Shown: positions 26,748-38,275, counted from the first letter of the stretch. The stretch: 64,000 nucleotides of DNA from Crenobacter luteus (GCF_004345725.1 NZ_SLXG01000007.1:62001-126000); one strand, 5' to 3'. Program-made: numbers and translations. The notes: a model not told the origin generated them from the sequence alone.

Positions 26748-29522
26748 TCAGTGCGCGGCTTCCCAGTTGTCGCCGGCGCCGACCTCGGCCAACAGCGGCA
26801 CCTTCAGCGTCGCGACGCCGGCCATGATCGCCGGCAGTCTTTCCTTCACGACGGCGAGCTCGTCGTCGGGCACCTCGAGCACCAGTTCGTCGTGCACCTG
26901 TATGATCAGCTTGCTCTTGAGGCCGGCGTCGACGAGCCAGGTCTGCGTCGCGATCATCGCCAGCTTGATCAGGTCGGCGGCGGTGCCCTGCATCGGCGCG
27001 TTGATCGCCGCGCGCTCGGCGCCGGCGCGGCGCGCCGCGTTGCTCGACTTGATCTCGGGCAGGTAGAGGCGGCGGCCGAACACGGTCTCGACGTAGCCGT
27101 CCTCGCGCGCCTTGACGCGCGTTTCCTCCATATAGCGCGCCACGCCCGGGTAGCGCATGAAGTAGCGGTCGATGAAGGCCTGCGCGGCGGAACGCTCGAT
27201 CTCCAGCTGGCTGGCCAGCCCGAACACGCCCATGCCGTAGATCAGGCCGAAGTTGATCGTCTTGGCGTAGCGGCGCTGTTCGCTGGTCACCGCGGTCAGC
27301 GGCACGCCGAACACTTCGGAGGCGGTCGCCTTGTGCACGTCGGCGCCGTCGCGGAAGGCGGCCAACAGGTTCTCGTCGCCCGACAGGTGCGCCATGATGC
27401 GCAGTTCGATCTGCGAGTAGTCGGCCGACACGATATGGCAGCCGGGCGGCGCGACGAAGGCCTCGCGCACGCGGCGGCCCTCGGCGGTGCGCACCGGGAT
27501 GTTCTGCAGGTTCGGGTCGGAACTGGCGAGCCGGCCGGTGATCGCCACCGCCTGCGCGTAGTTGGTGTGCACGCGGCCGGTGGCCGGGTTGATCAGCGTC
27601 GGCAATTTATCGGTGTAGGTCGACTTGAGCTTGGCGAGGCCGCGGTAGTCGAGGATGGTCTTGGGCAGCGGGTGGTCGAGCGCCAGTTTTTCCAGCACCG
27701 ACTCGTCGGTCGAATAGCCGCCGGACGGCGTCTTCTTCACGCCCCGGGTGTCGATGCCGAGCTTGCCGAACAGGATCTCCTGCAGCTGCTTGGGCGAATT
27801 GAGGTTGAACGGCTGGCCGGCCAGCTCGTAGGCCTTCGCTTCGAGCGCGAGCATCGCCTCGCCAAGCTCGCGGCTTTGCTCGGCCAACCTTTGCCGGTCG
27901 ATCAGCACGCCGTTGCGCTCCATCGCGAACAGCACGCCGGCGACCGGCAGCTCGATGTCGCGGTAGACCTCGGCCAACCTGCCGACAAGCTGCGGCGCCA
28001 GCGCCGCGTTCAGTCGCAGCGTGATGTCGGCGTCCTCGGCGGCGTAGGCGGTCGCGGTGTCGAGGTCGACCTCGGCGAAGCCGATCTGCTTGGCGCCCTT
28101 GCCGCACACCGCCTCGTACTTGATCGTCGTTTCGCCCAGGTGCCGTTCGGCCAGGTCGTCCATATTGTGCGTCAGGTGGCTTTCGACCACGTAGGACGCC
28201 AGCATGGTGTCGTCGGCGACGCCGGCCAGCGCGATGCCGTGGTTGGCGAACACGTGGCGGTCATACTTGAGATTCTGGCCGAGCTTCTTCTTGGCCGGGT
28301 TCTCCAGCCACGGCTTCAGGCGCGCCAGCGTCGCGCTCAGCTCGAGCTGGTCGGCCACGCCCGGCGCGGTGTGCGCCAGGGGCAGGTAGGCCGCCTCGCC
28401 CGGCGCGACGGCGAAGCTGACGCCGACGATGCGTGCCGCCATCTGGTCGAGGCTGTCGGTTTCGGTGTCGAGCGACACCACCGGCGCCGCGTCGAGCTTC
28501 GCCAGCCACGCGGCCAGCTGCGGCTCGGTCAGGATGGTTTCGTAGCGGCGCTCGACGCGCGCCGGCGGGTCGGCGGCGGGCGGATCGTCCGCGCCGAACA
28601 GGTCGGCGGTCGCGCCGTTTGCCGGCGCGGGCGGCGCTGCAACGTTGGCCGAGCCGGCGGCCAGCCAGCCCTCGGCCTCCTTCAGCCAGGTGCGGAAACC
28701 GTGCGCGCGGAAGGCCTCGGCCAAGGTCGTCGCGTCGCGTTCGCCGTGGCGCAGCGTGTCGAGCCCGGCGGGCAGCTCGGCGGAGAGGTCGACGTCGCAC
28801 TTGATGGTGACGAGCTCGCGCGACAGCGGCAGGTGGCCGAGCGCCGCGCGCAGCTTGTCGCCGACCACGCCCTTGATCTGATCCGCGTGCGCGATCACGC
28901 CGTCGAGGTCGCCGTACGCTTGCAGCCACTTGAGCGCGGTCTTCGGGCCGCACTTGTCGACGCCGGGCACGTTGTCGACCTTGTCGCCGATCAAGGTCAG
29001 GTAGTCGACGATGCGCTCGGGCGGCACGCCGAACTTCTCCCTGACGCCTTCGATGTCGAGCGTCTCGTCGGTCATGGTGTTGACCAGCGTCACGTCGGGC
29101 GTCACCAGCTGCGCCATGTCCTTGTCGCCGGTCGAGACGATCACGCGGAAACCCTCGGCGGCGGCGCGGCGCGCCAGCGTGCCGATCACGTCGTCGGCCT
29201 CGACGCCGTCGACCATCAGCAAGGGCCAGCCGAGCGCGCGCACCAGCTGGTGCACCGGCTCGATCTGCGCGCGCAGATCGTCCGGCATCGGCGGGCGGTG
29301 CGCCTTGTATTCCGGGTACAATGCGTCGCGGAAGGTCTTGCCTTTTGCGTCGAATATGCAGGCGCTATAATCGAACGCGACTTCCTTTTCGAGCCTCCTG
29401 AGCATATTGACCATGCCGTACACCGCCCCGGTCGGGCGGCCGTCCGGCGAGCGAAGATCCGGCATGGCGTGGAACGCGCGGTAGAGATAAGAAGAGCCGT
29501 CGATCAATAACAATGTTTTCAT
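26748..29522 (-). CDS. polA: DNA polymerase I
   Basis: The 924-residue enzyme has all three domains. The N-terminal 5'-3' nuclease begins MKTLLLIDGSSYLYRAF and has GDKDMAQLV and GDKVDNVPGV. The 3'-5' proofreading domain is apparently intact (SLDTETDSLD, NLKYD, YAAEDAD). Polymerase motifs are A (DYSQIELRI), B (RRYAKTINFGLIYG) and C (VHDELVLEVP). It fills repair gaps and removes Okazaki primers. Five DUS-like motifs (26784, 27889, 27969, 28645, 28716) lie inside it, the highest number for any gene here. Its start is only 12 bases from the divergent LOG gene. Confidence 0.97.
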   Translation of the reverse strand: MKTLLLIDGSSYLYRAFHAMPDLRSPDGRPTGAVYGMVNMLRRLEKEVAFDYSACIFDAKGKTFRDALYPEYKAHRPPMPDDLRAQIEPVHQLVRALGWPLLMVDGVEADDVIGTLARRAAAEGFRVIVSTGDKDMAQLVTPDVTLVNTMTDETLDIEGVREKFGVPPERIVDYLTLIGDKVDNVPGVDKCGPKTALKWLQAYGDLDGVIAHADQIKGVVGDKLRAALGHLPLSRELVTIKCDVDLSAELPAGLDTLRHGERDATTLAEAFRAHGFRTWLKEAEGWLAAGSANVAAPPAPANGATADLFGADDPPAADPPARVERRYETILTEPQLAAWLAKLDAAPVVSLDTETDSLDQMAARIVGVSFAVAPGEAAYLPLAHTAPGVADQLELSATLARLKPWLENPAKKKLGQNLKYDRHVFANHGIALAGVADDTMLASYVVESHLTHNMDDLAERHLGETTIKYEAVCGKGAKQIGFAEVDLDTATAYAAEDADITLRLNAALAPQLVGRLAEVYRDIELPVAGVLFAMERNGVLIDRQRLAEQSRELGEAMLALEAKAYELAGQPFNLNSPKQLQEILFGKLGIDTRGVKKTPSGGYSTDESVLEKLALDHPLPKTILDYRGLAKLKSTYTDKLPTLINPATGRVHTNYAQAVAITGRLASSDPNLQNIPVRTAEGRRVREAFVAPPGCHIVSADYSQIELRIMAHLSGDENLLAAFRDGADVHKATASEVFGVPLTAVTSEQRRYAKTINFGLIYGMGVFGLASQLEIERSAAQAFIDRYFMRYPGVARYMEETRVKAREDGYVETVFGRRLYLPEIKSSNAARRAGAERAAINAPMQGTAADLIKLAMIATQTWLVDAGLKSKLIIQVHDELVLEVPDDELAVVKERLPAIMAGVATLKVPLLAEVGAGDNWEAAH
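29344..29371 (+). promoter_or_regulatory. Possible promoter for the LOG-family gene inside polA
   Basis: TTTGCG (29344-29349) and a perfect TATAAT (29366-29371) are 16 bases apart on the plus strand, within the 5' coding part of polA. A promoter here would drive the divergent LOG gene across the polA start region, explaining how the two can be so close. Confidence 0.45.
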
Positions 29523-29534
29523 GAGGCAAACGCT

Positions 29535-30263
29535 ATGAGCTTGTCCGATAAGTTGCCGCAGGCGAGCGACCGTTACGCCACCATGCACCGCTTCCGCGCC
29601 CGCGAGGCGTGGCACGTGCTGAAGATCGTCTCGGAATTCGTGGAGTCGGCGGAAGAATTGCAGGGCATCGCGCCGGCCGTCAGCATCTTCGGCAGCGCCC
29701 GCACCCCGCGTGACCACGCCTATTATAAGCTGGCCGAACAGATCGCCCGCCAGTTGTCCGACTCCGGCTTCTCGGTGGTGTCCGGCGGCGGCCCCGGCAT
29801 CATGGAGGCGGCCAACAAGGGCGCCTTCCACGGCAAGAGCCCGTCGATCGGCCTGAACATCGTGCTGCCGCACGAGCAAAGCGGCAACGCCTACCAGGAC
29901 CTCAGCTTGCGCTTCAACCACTTCTTCTCGCGCAAGGTGATGTTCGTCAAGCACGCGATCGCCTACGTGGTGATGCCGGGCGGCTTCGGCACCATGGACG
30001 AGATGTTCGAGATCCTGACGCTGATCCAGACCGGCAAGAGCCGTCGCATCCCGGTGATCCTGGTCGGCCACGGCTTCTGGAGCGGCCTGGTCGACTGGTT
30101 CCGCGACCGTCTGGTCGGCGAGAAGATGATCTCGCCGGACGATCTGAACCTGCTCCAGCTGATCGACGAGCCGGCCGAGATCGTCGAGGCGATCTTCCGC
30201 TACTACGAGACCCGCGGTTTCGAAGCGCTGCCCGAAGAGCGCGAACAACTGCTCAACCTGTGA
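29535..30263 (+). CDS. LOG family protein (TIGR00730 type)
   Basis: The 242-residue Rossmann-like protein has the LOG motifs SGGGPGIMEAANKGA and PGGFGTMDEMFE. Members hydrolyse nucleoside monophosphates to the base (cytokinin-activating phosphoribohydrolase in plants, YgdH/PpnN-like in bacteria). The start at 29535 follows GAGG after seven bases; ATG 29583 is an alternative. The next gene follows after 11 bases. Confidence 0.88.
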   Translation: MSLSDKLPQASDRYATMHRFRAREAWHVLKIVSEFVESAEELQGIAPAVSIFGSARTPRDHAYYKLAEQIARQLSDSGFSVVSGGGPGIMEAANKGAFHGKSPSIGLNIVLPHEQSGNAYQDLSLRFNHFFSRKVMFVKHAIAYVVMPGGFGTMDEMFEILTLIQTGKSRRIPVILVGHGFWSGLVDWFRDRLVGEKMISPDDLNLLQLIDEPAEIVEAIFRYYETRGFEALPEEREQLLNL

Positions 30264-30274
30264 GGGCCCGCGCC

Positions 30275-30610
30275 ATGCGCCGTCATCTCCTTTCCGCCCT
30301 GCTGGCGCTCTGTCTGCCGGCGTTCGCGCACGCCGCCGATGCGGCCGCGCCAACCCCCGTTCCGCTGCCGCCACAGGTGGCCGACGACGGCAGCGCCGAG
30401 CCCGAGCCCGAGGTGCGCATCATCCAGAAGGGCGAGCAGAAGATCGAGGAATACCGCATCAACGGCAAGCTCTACATGATCAAGGTGACGCCGCCGGTCG
30501 GCGCGCCGTACTACCTGGTCGACGAGGACGGCTCCGGCCAGATGCAGCGTCGCCAGATCGACCCGACCCGGCGCGTGGTGATCCCGCGCTGGGTGCTGTA
30601 CCGCTTCTGA
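30275..30610 (+). CDS. DUF2782 periplasmic protein
   Basis: The 111-residue protein has a signal peptide ending AFAHA. The conserved core runs VRIIQKGEQKIEEYRINGKLYMIKV in two halves, then PYYLVDEDG and a final RWVLYRF. Function is unknown. It is typically found beside polA and thrB in betaproteobacteria, as here. The ATG at 30275 follows GAGGG; an in-frame GTG at 30260 overlaps the previous stop and is less likely. Confidence 0.88.
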   Translation: MRRHLLSALLALCLPAFAHAADAAAPTPVPLPPQVADDGSAEPEPEVRIIQKGEQKIEEYRINGKLYMIKVTPPVGAPYYLVDEDGSGQMQRRQIDPTRRVVIPRWVLYRF

Positions 30611-30621
30611 AAGGTTTCTTG

Positions 30622-31560
30622 ATGTCGGTTTACACCTCGGTCGGCGAGGCCGAACTCGCCGCCTGGCTGTCGCGCTACTCTATCGGTCAGCTCAAGTCGC
30701 TCAAGGGCATCGCCGCGGGCATCACCAACACCAACTACTTCGTCGACACCACGCACGGCCGCTACGTGCTGACGCTGTTCGAGGTGCTGAGGCTCGACGA
30801 GCTGCCGTACTACCTCGAGCTGATGAGCCACCTCGCGCGCCACGGCGTCGCCTGTCCGGCGCCGATCGCCGATTCGACCGACGGCTACGCGTCGATGCTG
30901 GCCGGCAAGCCCGCCTGCCTCGTCACCTGCCTGACCGGCGCCGAGGTGTCCGCGCCGAGCGCGGCGCAGTGCTTCGCCGTCGGCGAGATGCTGGCCGCGA
31001 TGCACGAGGCCGGCAACACCTTTCCGCGCCGGATGGCCAACCCGCGCGGCCCGGCGTGGTGGAGCGCGACCGCCGCCGGCCTCTACGCCGAGATGGACGC
31101 GCTTGACGCGGCCAGCCTCCGGGAGGAGGTGGCCTTTCAGGACCGCTACCGCTTCGCCCACCTGCCGACCGGCGTGGTGCACGCCGACCTGTTCCGCGAC
31201 AACGTGCTGTTCGACGGCGACCGCGTCGCCGGCTTCATCGACTTTTACTACGCGTGCAACGACGTGCTGGCCTACGACGTCGCGATCGCGCTCAACGACT
31301 GGGCGCGCCGCGACGACGGCGCGATCGACGACGCGCTGGCGCGCGCGCTGCTGGCCGGCTACCAGTCGCTGCGCCGCTTCAGCGACGACGAGAAGGCCGC
31401 CTGGCCGGTGCTGTTGCGCGCCGCCGGGCTGCGCTTCTGGACCTCGCGTCTGTTGGACCTGTACCGGCCGCAGGCCGGCGAGATGACCTATACGAAAGAC
31501 CCGAAGGTGTTCCAGAAGGTGGTCGAAGACCACCGCGCGCGGCGCGACTTCTGGTTGTAG
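30622..31560 (+). CDS. thrB: Homoserine kinase (ThrB type II, aminoglycoside-phosphotransferase fold)
   Basis: The 312-residue kinase has the APH-like catalytic loop VVHADLFRDNVLF and the metal motif GFIDFYYA. It phosphorylates homoserine on the threonine path, competing with MetX (encoded at 17 kb) for the same substrate. The ATG lies 11 bases after DUF2782 with AAGG upstream. A strong terminator formed from two DUS-like motifs follows. Confidence 0.94.
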   Translation: MSVYTSVGEAELAAWLSRYSIGQLKSLKGIAAGITNTNYFVDTTHGRYVLTLFEVLRLDELPYYLELMSHLARHGVACPAPIADSTDGYASMLAGKPACLVTCLTGAEVSAPSAAQCFAVGEMLAAMHEAGNTFPRRMANPRGPAWWSATAAGLYAEMDALDAASLREEVAFQDRYRFAHLPTGVVHADLFRDNVLFDGDRVAGFIDFYYACNDVLAYDVAIALNDWARRDDGAIDDALARALLAGYQSLRRFSDDEKAAWPVLLRAAGLRFWTSRLLDLYRPQAGEMTYTKDPKVFQKVVEDHRARRDFWL

Positions 31561-31575
31561 GACGTTCCGTTCGGC

Positions 31576-31617
31576 AAAAAGCTCGGCCAACCTTGCGGGG
31601 TTGGCCGAGCTTTTTTT
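31576..31617. terminator. Bidirectional terminator made of an inverted DUS-like pair
   Basis: AAAAAGCTCGGCCAACC (31576-31592) and GGTTGGCCGAGCTTTTT (31599-31615) form a long stem with a six-base loop. T runs lie on both outgoing strands (seven on plus, five on minus). It serves convergent thrB and wrbA. Both arms carry the exact extended motif. Confidence 0.92.
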
Positions 31618-31646
31618 CATGCGCCGCCTTGCGGGGCGCTTCGTGC

Positions 31647-33547
<1,901 letters not shown>

Positions 33548-34301
33548 CCGGTGTCGTCGTAGAACGCCGGGTCGCGGTTGGCGTCCCACCAGCCGGGAAT
33601 GCCCAGCAGCGGCAGCGGCAAGAGCGCGCGCGGCGTCGCAAGGTTCGCGTCGTCGGCCAACAGCTCGGCCAACCTGGCGTCGAGCGCCTCGCGCTGCGCG
33701 GCGGCCGGCAGCGCGAAGAAGTCCGCGTCGACCGTCAGCGGCAGCGCCTTGCCGCACCAGCCGATGTGCATGCTCAGCCCTTGTTCCATCAGCGCGTGGC
33801 CGAAGGGGACGGCGGCGACGCGCGTCCCCCAGTTTTCCCGTCCGGCCACGAACAGTTCATGCCAGCGCATGCCGGCCAGCGCGTCCAGTGGCGCCGCGTC
33901 GCAGGCGAGCACGATGATGCCGCATTCGTCGAACAAGGTCGCCGCGTCGCGCAGCGGGCCGCGCTTGACCTCGCCGCGCGCGATCGCGCGCATGTGGCGC
34001 GCGTTCAGCGCCGCCTTGGCGCGCGGCCACGCCAGCCACGACAGCGCGTTGAACCAGTCGTGCCAGTTTGCGCTGCGCGTCGGCACTTCGCCGGTCGCCG
34101 CGATGTGCGCCTCGTAGTAGCGCTCGGGTTCGAGGTCGCAGGCGAAGCGCAGGCCCGGCGGCAACGCGGCGCCGGCGGCGCGCGCGCGCGCGACCAGCGC
34201 GTCGAAGTCGGCCTGGCTCGGCCAACGTGGCAGCTCGGGCAGCGGCGCGAGCGGCGCGTACAGCGGGTGGTCGGGGTGCGGCAGCGGCCAGTCGGGGTAG
34301 G

Positions 34302-36251
34302 TCATCGGGTTTGCTGGACAAGGTCGGCCGGTTCGCGCAGGCCGGGGCGTTCGCCGTCGCAGCGGTTGCGACCGCGGCGCTTGACGGCGTACAGCCAGCG
34401 GTCGGCGCGCGCCAGCATGTCGTCGACGCTGTCGGCGCCGATCAGCGTGCTGACGCCGACGCTCAAGGTGTAATGGATGGCGCCGCCCTGCCAGTCGACC
34501 GCGTCCGCCTCGGCCGCGCCGCGCAGCCGCTCGGCGACCTCGTGCGCCTCGGCGAGCGGGGTGTTGGGCAAGAGCGCGGCGAATTCCTCGCCGCCGAGAC
34601 GGCCGAGCACGTCGCTGCCGCGCAGCGTCTGGCGCGCCAAGTGCGCGAAGGCGCGCAGCACCGCGTCGCCGGCGGCGTGGCCGTGGCGGTCGTTGATCTG
34701 TTTGAAGTGGTCGAGGTCGATCACGAGCAGCGACAGCGGGCTGTCGTAGCGGTGGCTGCGCTTGTGCTCGCGCACCGCCAGTTCGAGGAAGTGGCGACGG
34801 TTGTAGGCGTTGGTCAGCACGTCGCGCGTCGCCTCGTGGTAGAGGCGCTTCTCGTGCCGGTCGCGTTCGAGCGCGATCGCCGCGATGCGCGAGGCGCGGT
34901 AGGCGAAGCGCAGCTCGTCGGGCGTCGGCCGGCGCGCCTCGTCGTAGTAGACGGCCAGCGTGCCGATCAGGTGCTGTTCGTTGGTGGTGACCGGTACCGA
35001 CCAGCAGGCGCGGATGCCGAACTGCTGGGCGGCGTCGCGCCAGCGGCGCGCCGCGGGGACGTCGTCAAGGTCGGCGATGATGCTGGTGCGGCGCCAGTAG
35101 GCGGTGCTGCCGCAGTTGGCTTCGTCGGGGCCGACGGCGACCTCGCGCAGCATGTGGGCGAAGCCCGTCGGCAGCGACGGCGCGGCCGCCAGCGTCAGCG
35201 TCTCGCGGTCGGGCGCCTTGAGCATCACCGCGCAGCGCCCGGCGATCAGCTGCGATTCGATCATCCGGCATAGCTGGATCAGCACCTCGGCCAACGGCCG
35301 GTTGTTGGCGATCATCTCGAGGACGATGTTCTCCTCCTCGAGCTGGCGCTGCGTCTGGCGTGCCTCGGTGACCTCGCGCATCAGCGCCAGCAGCGAGACC
35401 AGCCGCTGCTCGGCGTCGAATTCCGGCAGCAACTGTACCTCGAACAAGTGGCGGCGCGCCGCGCCGCCGAAGCCGGCCTCGATCTCGAAACGGCGGCTCT
35501 CCCAGGTGTCGATCAGGTGGCGGCACTCGGCCTCGAATCGCTCGGCGACGGGCGGCGGCCAGCCGTGCTCGCCGAGGCGGCGGCCCAGCATCTCGTCGCG
35601 CGGCGTCGGCGTGTAGCGGTTGACCGCGCGGTTGACGAAGCGGCAGGCGAGGTTCAGGTCGAAGCGCGCGACGATGTCGGCCGCGTTGTCGACCAGCGCG
35701 CGGAAGCTCTGCTCGCGGCGGATCAGCTCGGCCTCGGCCAGCTTCGCCTGGGTGACGACCTGGCAGACGCCGAACAGCGTGAAATGGCCGGGCGCCTCGC
35801 CGACCACGCGCGCGTGCACCGCCAGCCATTCCCAGTAGTCGTCGGCGTGGCGCAGCCGGAAGGTCAGCCGGTGCTCGGCGCCGGGCGACAGCTCGCTGCG
35901 CAGCGCCGACACGGCGGCGAGATCGTCGGGGTGGATGCGCGCGAGCCAGCGCTCGAACGGCGCGTTGCGCCAGCTCTCGTCGAGGCCGAGCAGCGTCTCG
36001 GCCTCGCTGCACACCCGGCCGCTCTTGGGGTCGTACTCGAACCAGCCGAGCATCGCGCTCTGCCGCGCCATGCGCCAGTGCGCGTCCTTGCCGTGCGCCG
36101 GCCGGCGCCGCGCGAGCCACAGGCCGGCCGCCACGCCGACGAGGCCGCCGACGGCGGCGGCTGGCGCGGCCCAGGCGACGGGGTCGGCGGCCAGCGCCGC
36201 GGGGCTGGCCGCCAGAAGCGGGAGAAGGGCGATCAGACGGGCATAATTCAA
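34302..36251 (-). CDS. Membrane-anchored PAS-PAS-GAF-GGDEF diguanylate cyclase
   Basis: The 649-residue protein has an N-terminal membrane region (about 1-45), two PAS domains, a GAF domain (IAGRCAVMLK to IAAIALERD) and a GGDEF domain. The active site is GGEEF at about 553-557, and the product-inhibition motif RGSD sits five residues before it, so an active, feedback-controlled c-di-GMP synthase is expected. No ATG fits well. A TTG at 36251 preceded by GGAG gives a sensible N-terminus (LNYARLIALLPLL), whereas ATG 36335 adds a non-conserved tail. It is coupled to DUF3025. Confidence 0.88.
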   Translation of the reverse strand: MNYARLIALLPLLAASPAALAADPVAWAAPAAAVGGLVGVAAGLWLARRRPAHGKDAHWRMARQSAMLGWFEYDPKSGRVCSEAETLLGLDESWRNAPFERWLARIHPDDLAAVSALRSELSPGAEHRLTFRLRHADDYWEWLAVHARVVGEAPGHFTLFGVCQVVTQAKLAEAELIRREQSFRALVDNAADIVARFDLNLACRFVNRAVNRYTPTPRDEMLGRRLGEHGWPPPVAERFEAECRHLIDTWESRRFEIEAGFGGAARRHLFEVQLLPEFDAEQRLVSLLALMREVTEARQTQRQLEEENIVLEMIANNRPLAEVLIQLCRMIESQLIAGRCAVMLKAPDRETLTLAAAPSLPTGFAHMLREVAVGPDEANCGSTAYWRRTSIIADLDDVPAARRWRDAAQQFGIRACWSVPVTTNEQHLIGTLAVYYDEARRPTPDELRFAYRASRIAAIALERDRHEKRLYHEATRDVLTNAYNRRHFLELAVREHKRSHRYDSPLSLLVIDLDHFKQINDRHGHAAGDAVLRAFAHLARQTLRGSDVLGRLGGEEFAALLPNTPLAEAHEVAERLRGAAEADAVDWQGGAIHYTLSVGVSTLIGADSVDDMLARADRWLYAVKRRGRNRCDGERPGLREPADLVQQTR

Positions 36252-36391
36252 GAACGGGTTCTCCAGGCGGGTCGGGCCGGATACACTGACGGGTTCGGAT
36301 GTTCGGTTTCCCGCGAGCGGCGGCCGGGCTTGCATTCAGCCACCCATTGATCGATTCGGACAGCGCGCGGCGTCGCGGCGCGGGAAGGCGT

Positions 36392-37822
36392 ATGGATTAT
36401 TTTCCCATTTTTCTCAAGCTTCAGGGTAGAGCATGCGTGGTGGTCGGCGGCGGCGAGGTCGCGCTGCGCAAGGTGAGGCTGCTGTCGCAGGCCGGCGCGC
36501 GGGTGACGGTGGTCGCCCCCGCGCTGGTCGCCGGCCTGGCCGAGCTGGTGCATCAGGGCCGGATCGCGCACCGCGCCGGCACCTTCGTCGCGGCCGACCT
36601 CGACGGCGTGCGGCTGGCGATCGCCGCCACCGACGATCGCGCCGTCAACCAGGCGGTGTTCGAGGCCGGCGAGGCGCGCGGCCTGCCGGTCAACGTGGTC
36701 GACGATCCCGAGTTGTCGAGCTACATCACGCCGGCCATCGTCGACCGCTCGCCGCTGGTGGTCGCGGTCTCGACCGGCGGCGGCGTGCCGGTGCTGGCGC
36801 GTCTGGTGCGCGCGCGGCTCGAGAGCCTGATTCCGGCGGGCTTCGGCGCGCTGGCCGGCTTCGCCGCGCGTTTCCGCGACCAGGTCAAGGCGCGCTTTGC
36901 CGACGTCGAGGCGCGGCGCAACTTCTGGGAGTCGGTGCTCGAAGGCCCGATCGCCGACGCGGTGGTCGCCGGCAATATCGCGTCGGCCGAGGCGCAGATG
37001 GCGCAGAGGTTGGCCGAGCCGGATGCGCCGTCCGGCGCGGTCTATCTGGTCGGCGCCGGCCCGGGCAACCCCGATCTGTTGACCTTCCGCGCGCTCAGGC
37101 TGATGCAGCAGGCCGACGTGGTGCTGTACGACAGCCTGGTCGCGCCGGAACTGCTCGAACTGGTGCGACGCGACGCCGAGCGCGTGTTCGTCGGCAAGCA
37201 GCGCGCCAACCACACGCTGCCGCAGGAGGACATCAACGCGCTGATGGTGCGCCTCGCGCTCGAGGGCAAGCGCGTGCTCAGGCTCAAGGGCGGCGACCCG
37301 TTCACCTTCGGCCGCGGCGGCGAGGAAATCGAGGAGCTGGCCGCGCGCGGCATCCCTTTCGAGGTGGTGCCGGGCATCACCAGCGCGTCGGGCGCGGCGG
37401 CCTACGCCGGCATTCCGCTGACGCACCGCGACTACGCGCAGTCGGTGACCTTCGTCACCGGCCACAAGAAGGACGGCAGCATCGACCTCGACTGGCCGGC
37501 GCTGACGCGGCCGCAGCAGACGGTGGTGGTCTACATGGGGCTGTCGACCGCGCGCGAGCTGTGCGCGGCCTTCGTCGCCCACGGCCGCACGGCCGACACG
37601 CCGGCGGCCATCGTCGAGGCGGCGACCACGAGCCGCCAGCGCACGCTGACCGGCACGCTCGCGACCCTGCCCGGGCTGATCGACGCGGCGCAGATCAAGT
37701 CGCCGGCGATCATCGTCGTCGGCGAGGTGGTGAGCCTGGCCGAGCGGCTGGCGTGGTACCGCGGCGGGAACCCGGACGGTGTCGCGGCTTCCAAGGTGCA
37801 GGACGACGGGGGGGAAGGGTAA
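36392..37822 (+). CDS. cysG: Sirohaem synthase (trifunctional CysG)
   Basis: The 476-residue fusion has an N-terminal precorrin-2 dehydrogenase/ferrochelatase ([13 protein letters not shown] about 16-28, [15 protein letters not shown]). A C-terminal uroporphyrinogen III methyltransferase follows ([30 protein letters not shown]). It makes sirohaem for sulfite or nitrite reductase. A DUS-like motif at 37010 lies in the linker between the two halves. The EIIA gene follows after one base. Confidence 0.95.
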   Translation: MDYFPIFLKLQGRACVVVGGGEVALRKVRLLSQAGARVTVVAPALVAGLAELVHQGRIAHRAGTFVAADLDGVRLAIAATDDRAVNQAVFEAGEARGLPVNVVDDPELSSYITPAIVDRSPLVVAVSTGGGVPVLARLVRARLESLIPAGFGALAGFAARFRDQVKARFADVEARRNFWESVLEGPIADAVVAGNIASAEAQMAQRLAEPDAPSGAVYLVGAGPGNPDLLTFRALRLMQQADVVLYDSLVAPELLELVRRDAERVFVGKQRANHTLPQEDINALMVRLALEGKRVLRLKGGDPFTFGRGGEEIEELAARGIPFEVVPGITSASGAAAYAGIPLTHRDYAQSVTFVTGHKKDGSIDLDWPALTRPQQTVVVYMGLSTARELCAAFVAHGRTADTPAAIVEAATTSRQRTLTGTLATLPGLIDAAQIKSPAIIVVGEVVSLAERLAWYRGGNPDGVAASKVQDDGGEG

Positions 37823-37823
37823 G

Positions 37824-38207
37824 ATGGTCGGGGTGTTGCTGGTCTGTCATTATCATCTGGGCGAGGCGCTGCTCGAGTGCGCGACGCACGTGCTGGGTGC
37901 GCCGCCCGAGCGCTGCGCGGCGCTGGCGGTCGGCCGCGACGACTGCATCGACACGGTCGAAGAGAAGGCACGGCGTTTGCTTGACGTGCTCGACGGCGGC
38001 GACGGCGTGCTGGTGCTGACCGACCTGTTCGGCGCGACGCCGGCCAACGCGGCGCAAAGGTTGGCCGAGCCCGGCCGCGTGCGCGTCGCCGCCGGCCTGA
38101 ACCTGCCGATGCTGGTGCGCGCGCTGTGCTACCGCGCCTTGCCGGTCGACGAGGTCACGGTCAAGGCGCTCGAAGGCGCCCGCAACGGCATCCTCGACAT
38201 GCAATAG
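37824..38207 (+). CDS. PTS EIIA component, mannose/fructose family
   Basis: The 127-residue protein resembles the IIA domain of the mannose PTS family. The probable phosphorylated histidine is H9 in LLVCHYHLGEALL, with LVLTDLFGATPANAA as the family core. It takes phosphate from HPr (next gene). No EIIB or EIIC is encoded here, so a regulatory role is likelier than sugar import. GGGGAAGGG precedes the ATG. A DUS-like motif lies at 38061. Confidence 0.88.
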   Translation: MVGVLLVCHYHLGEALLECATHVLGAPPERCAALAVGRDDCIDTVEEKARRLLDVLDGGDGVLVLTDLFGATPANAAQRLAEPGRVRVAAGLNLPMLVRALCYRALPVDEVTVKALEGARNGILDMQ

Positions 38208-38275
38208 ACGTCGCCACGGGCGACACGACGTGGGCAACCCCGGCGCGGGCCGGGTCCAAGGGAGAAAAGCAAGAA

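Noticed and set aside
14805-31617. REP/BIME-type mobile palindromes
   Set aside because: Most copies are single and inside genes with no palindrome, and there is no transposase (RAYT) in the window. Paired forms are explained by two facing copies.
36299-36391. Longer N-terminus for cysG from an ATG at 36299
   Set aside because: The canonical CysG start (MDYFPIFL) at 36392 has a ribosome binding site. The extension would cross the divergent promoter region.
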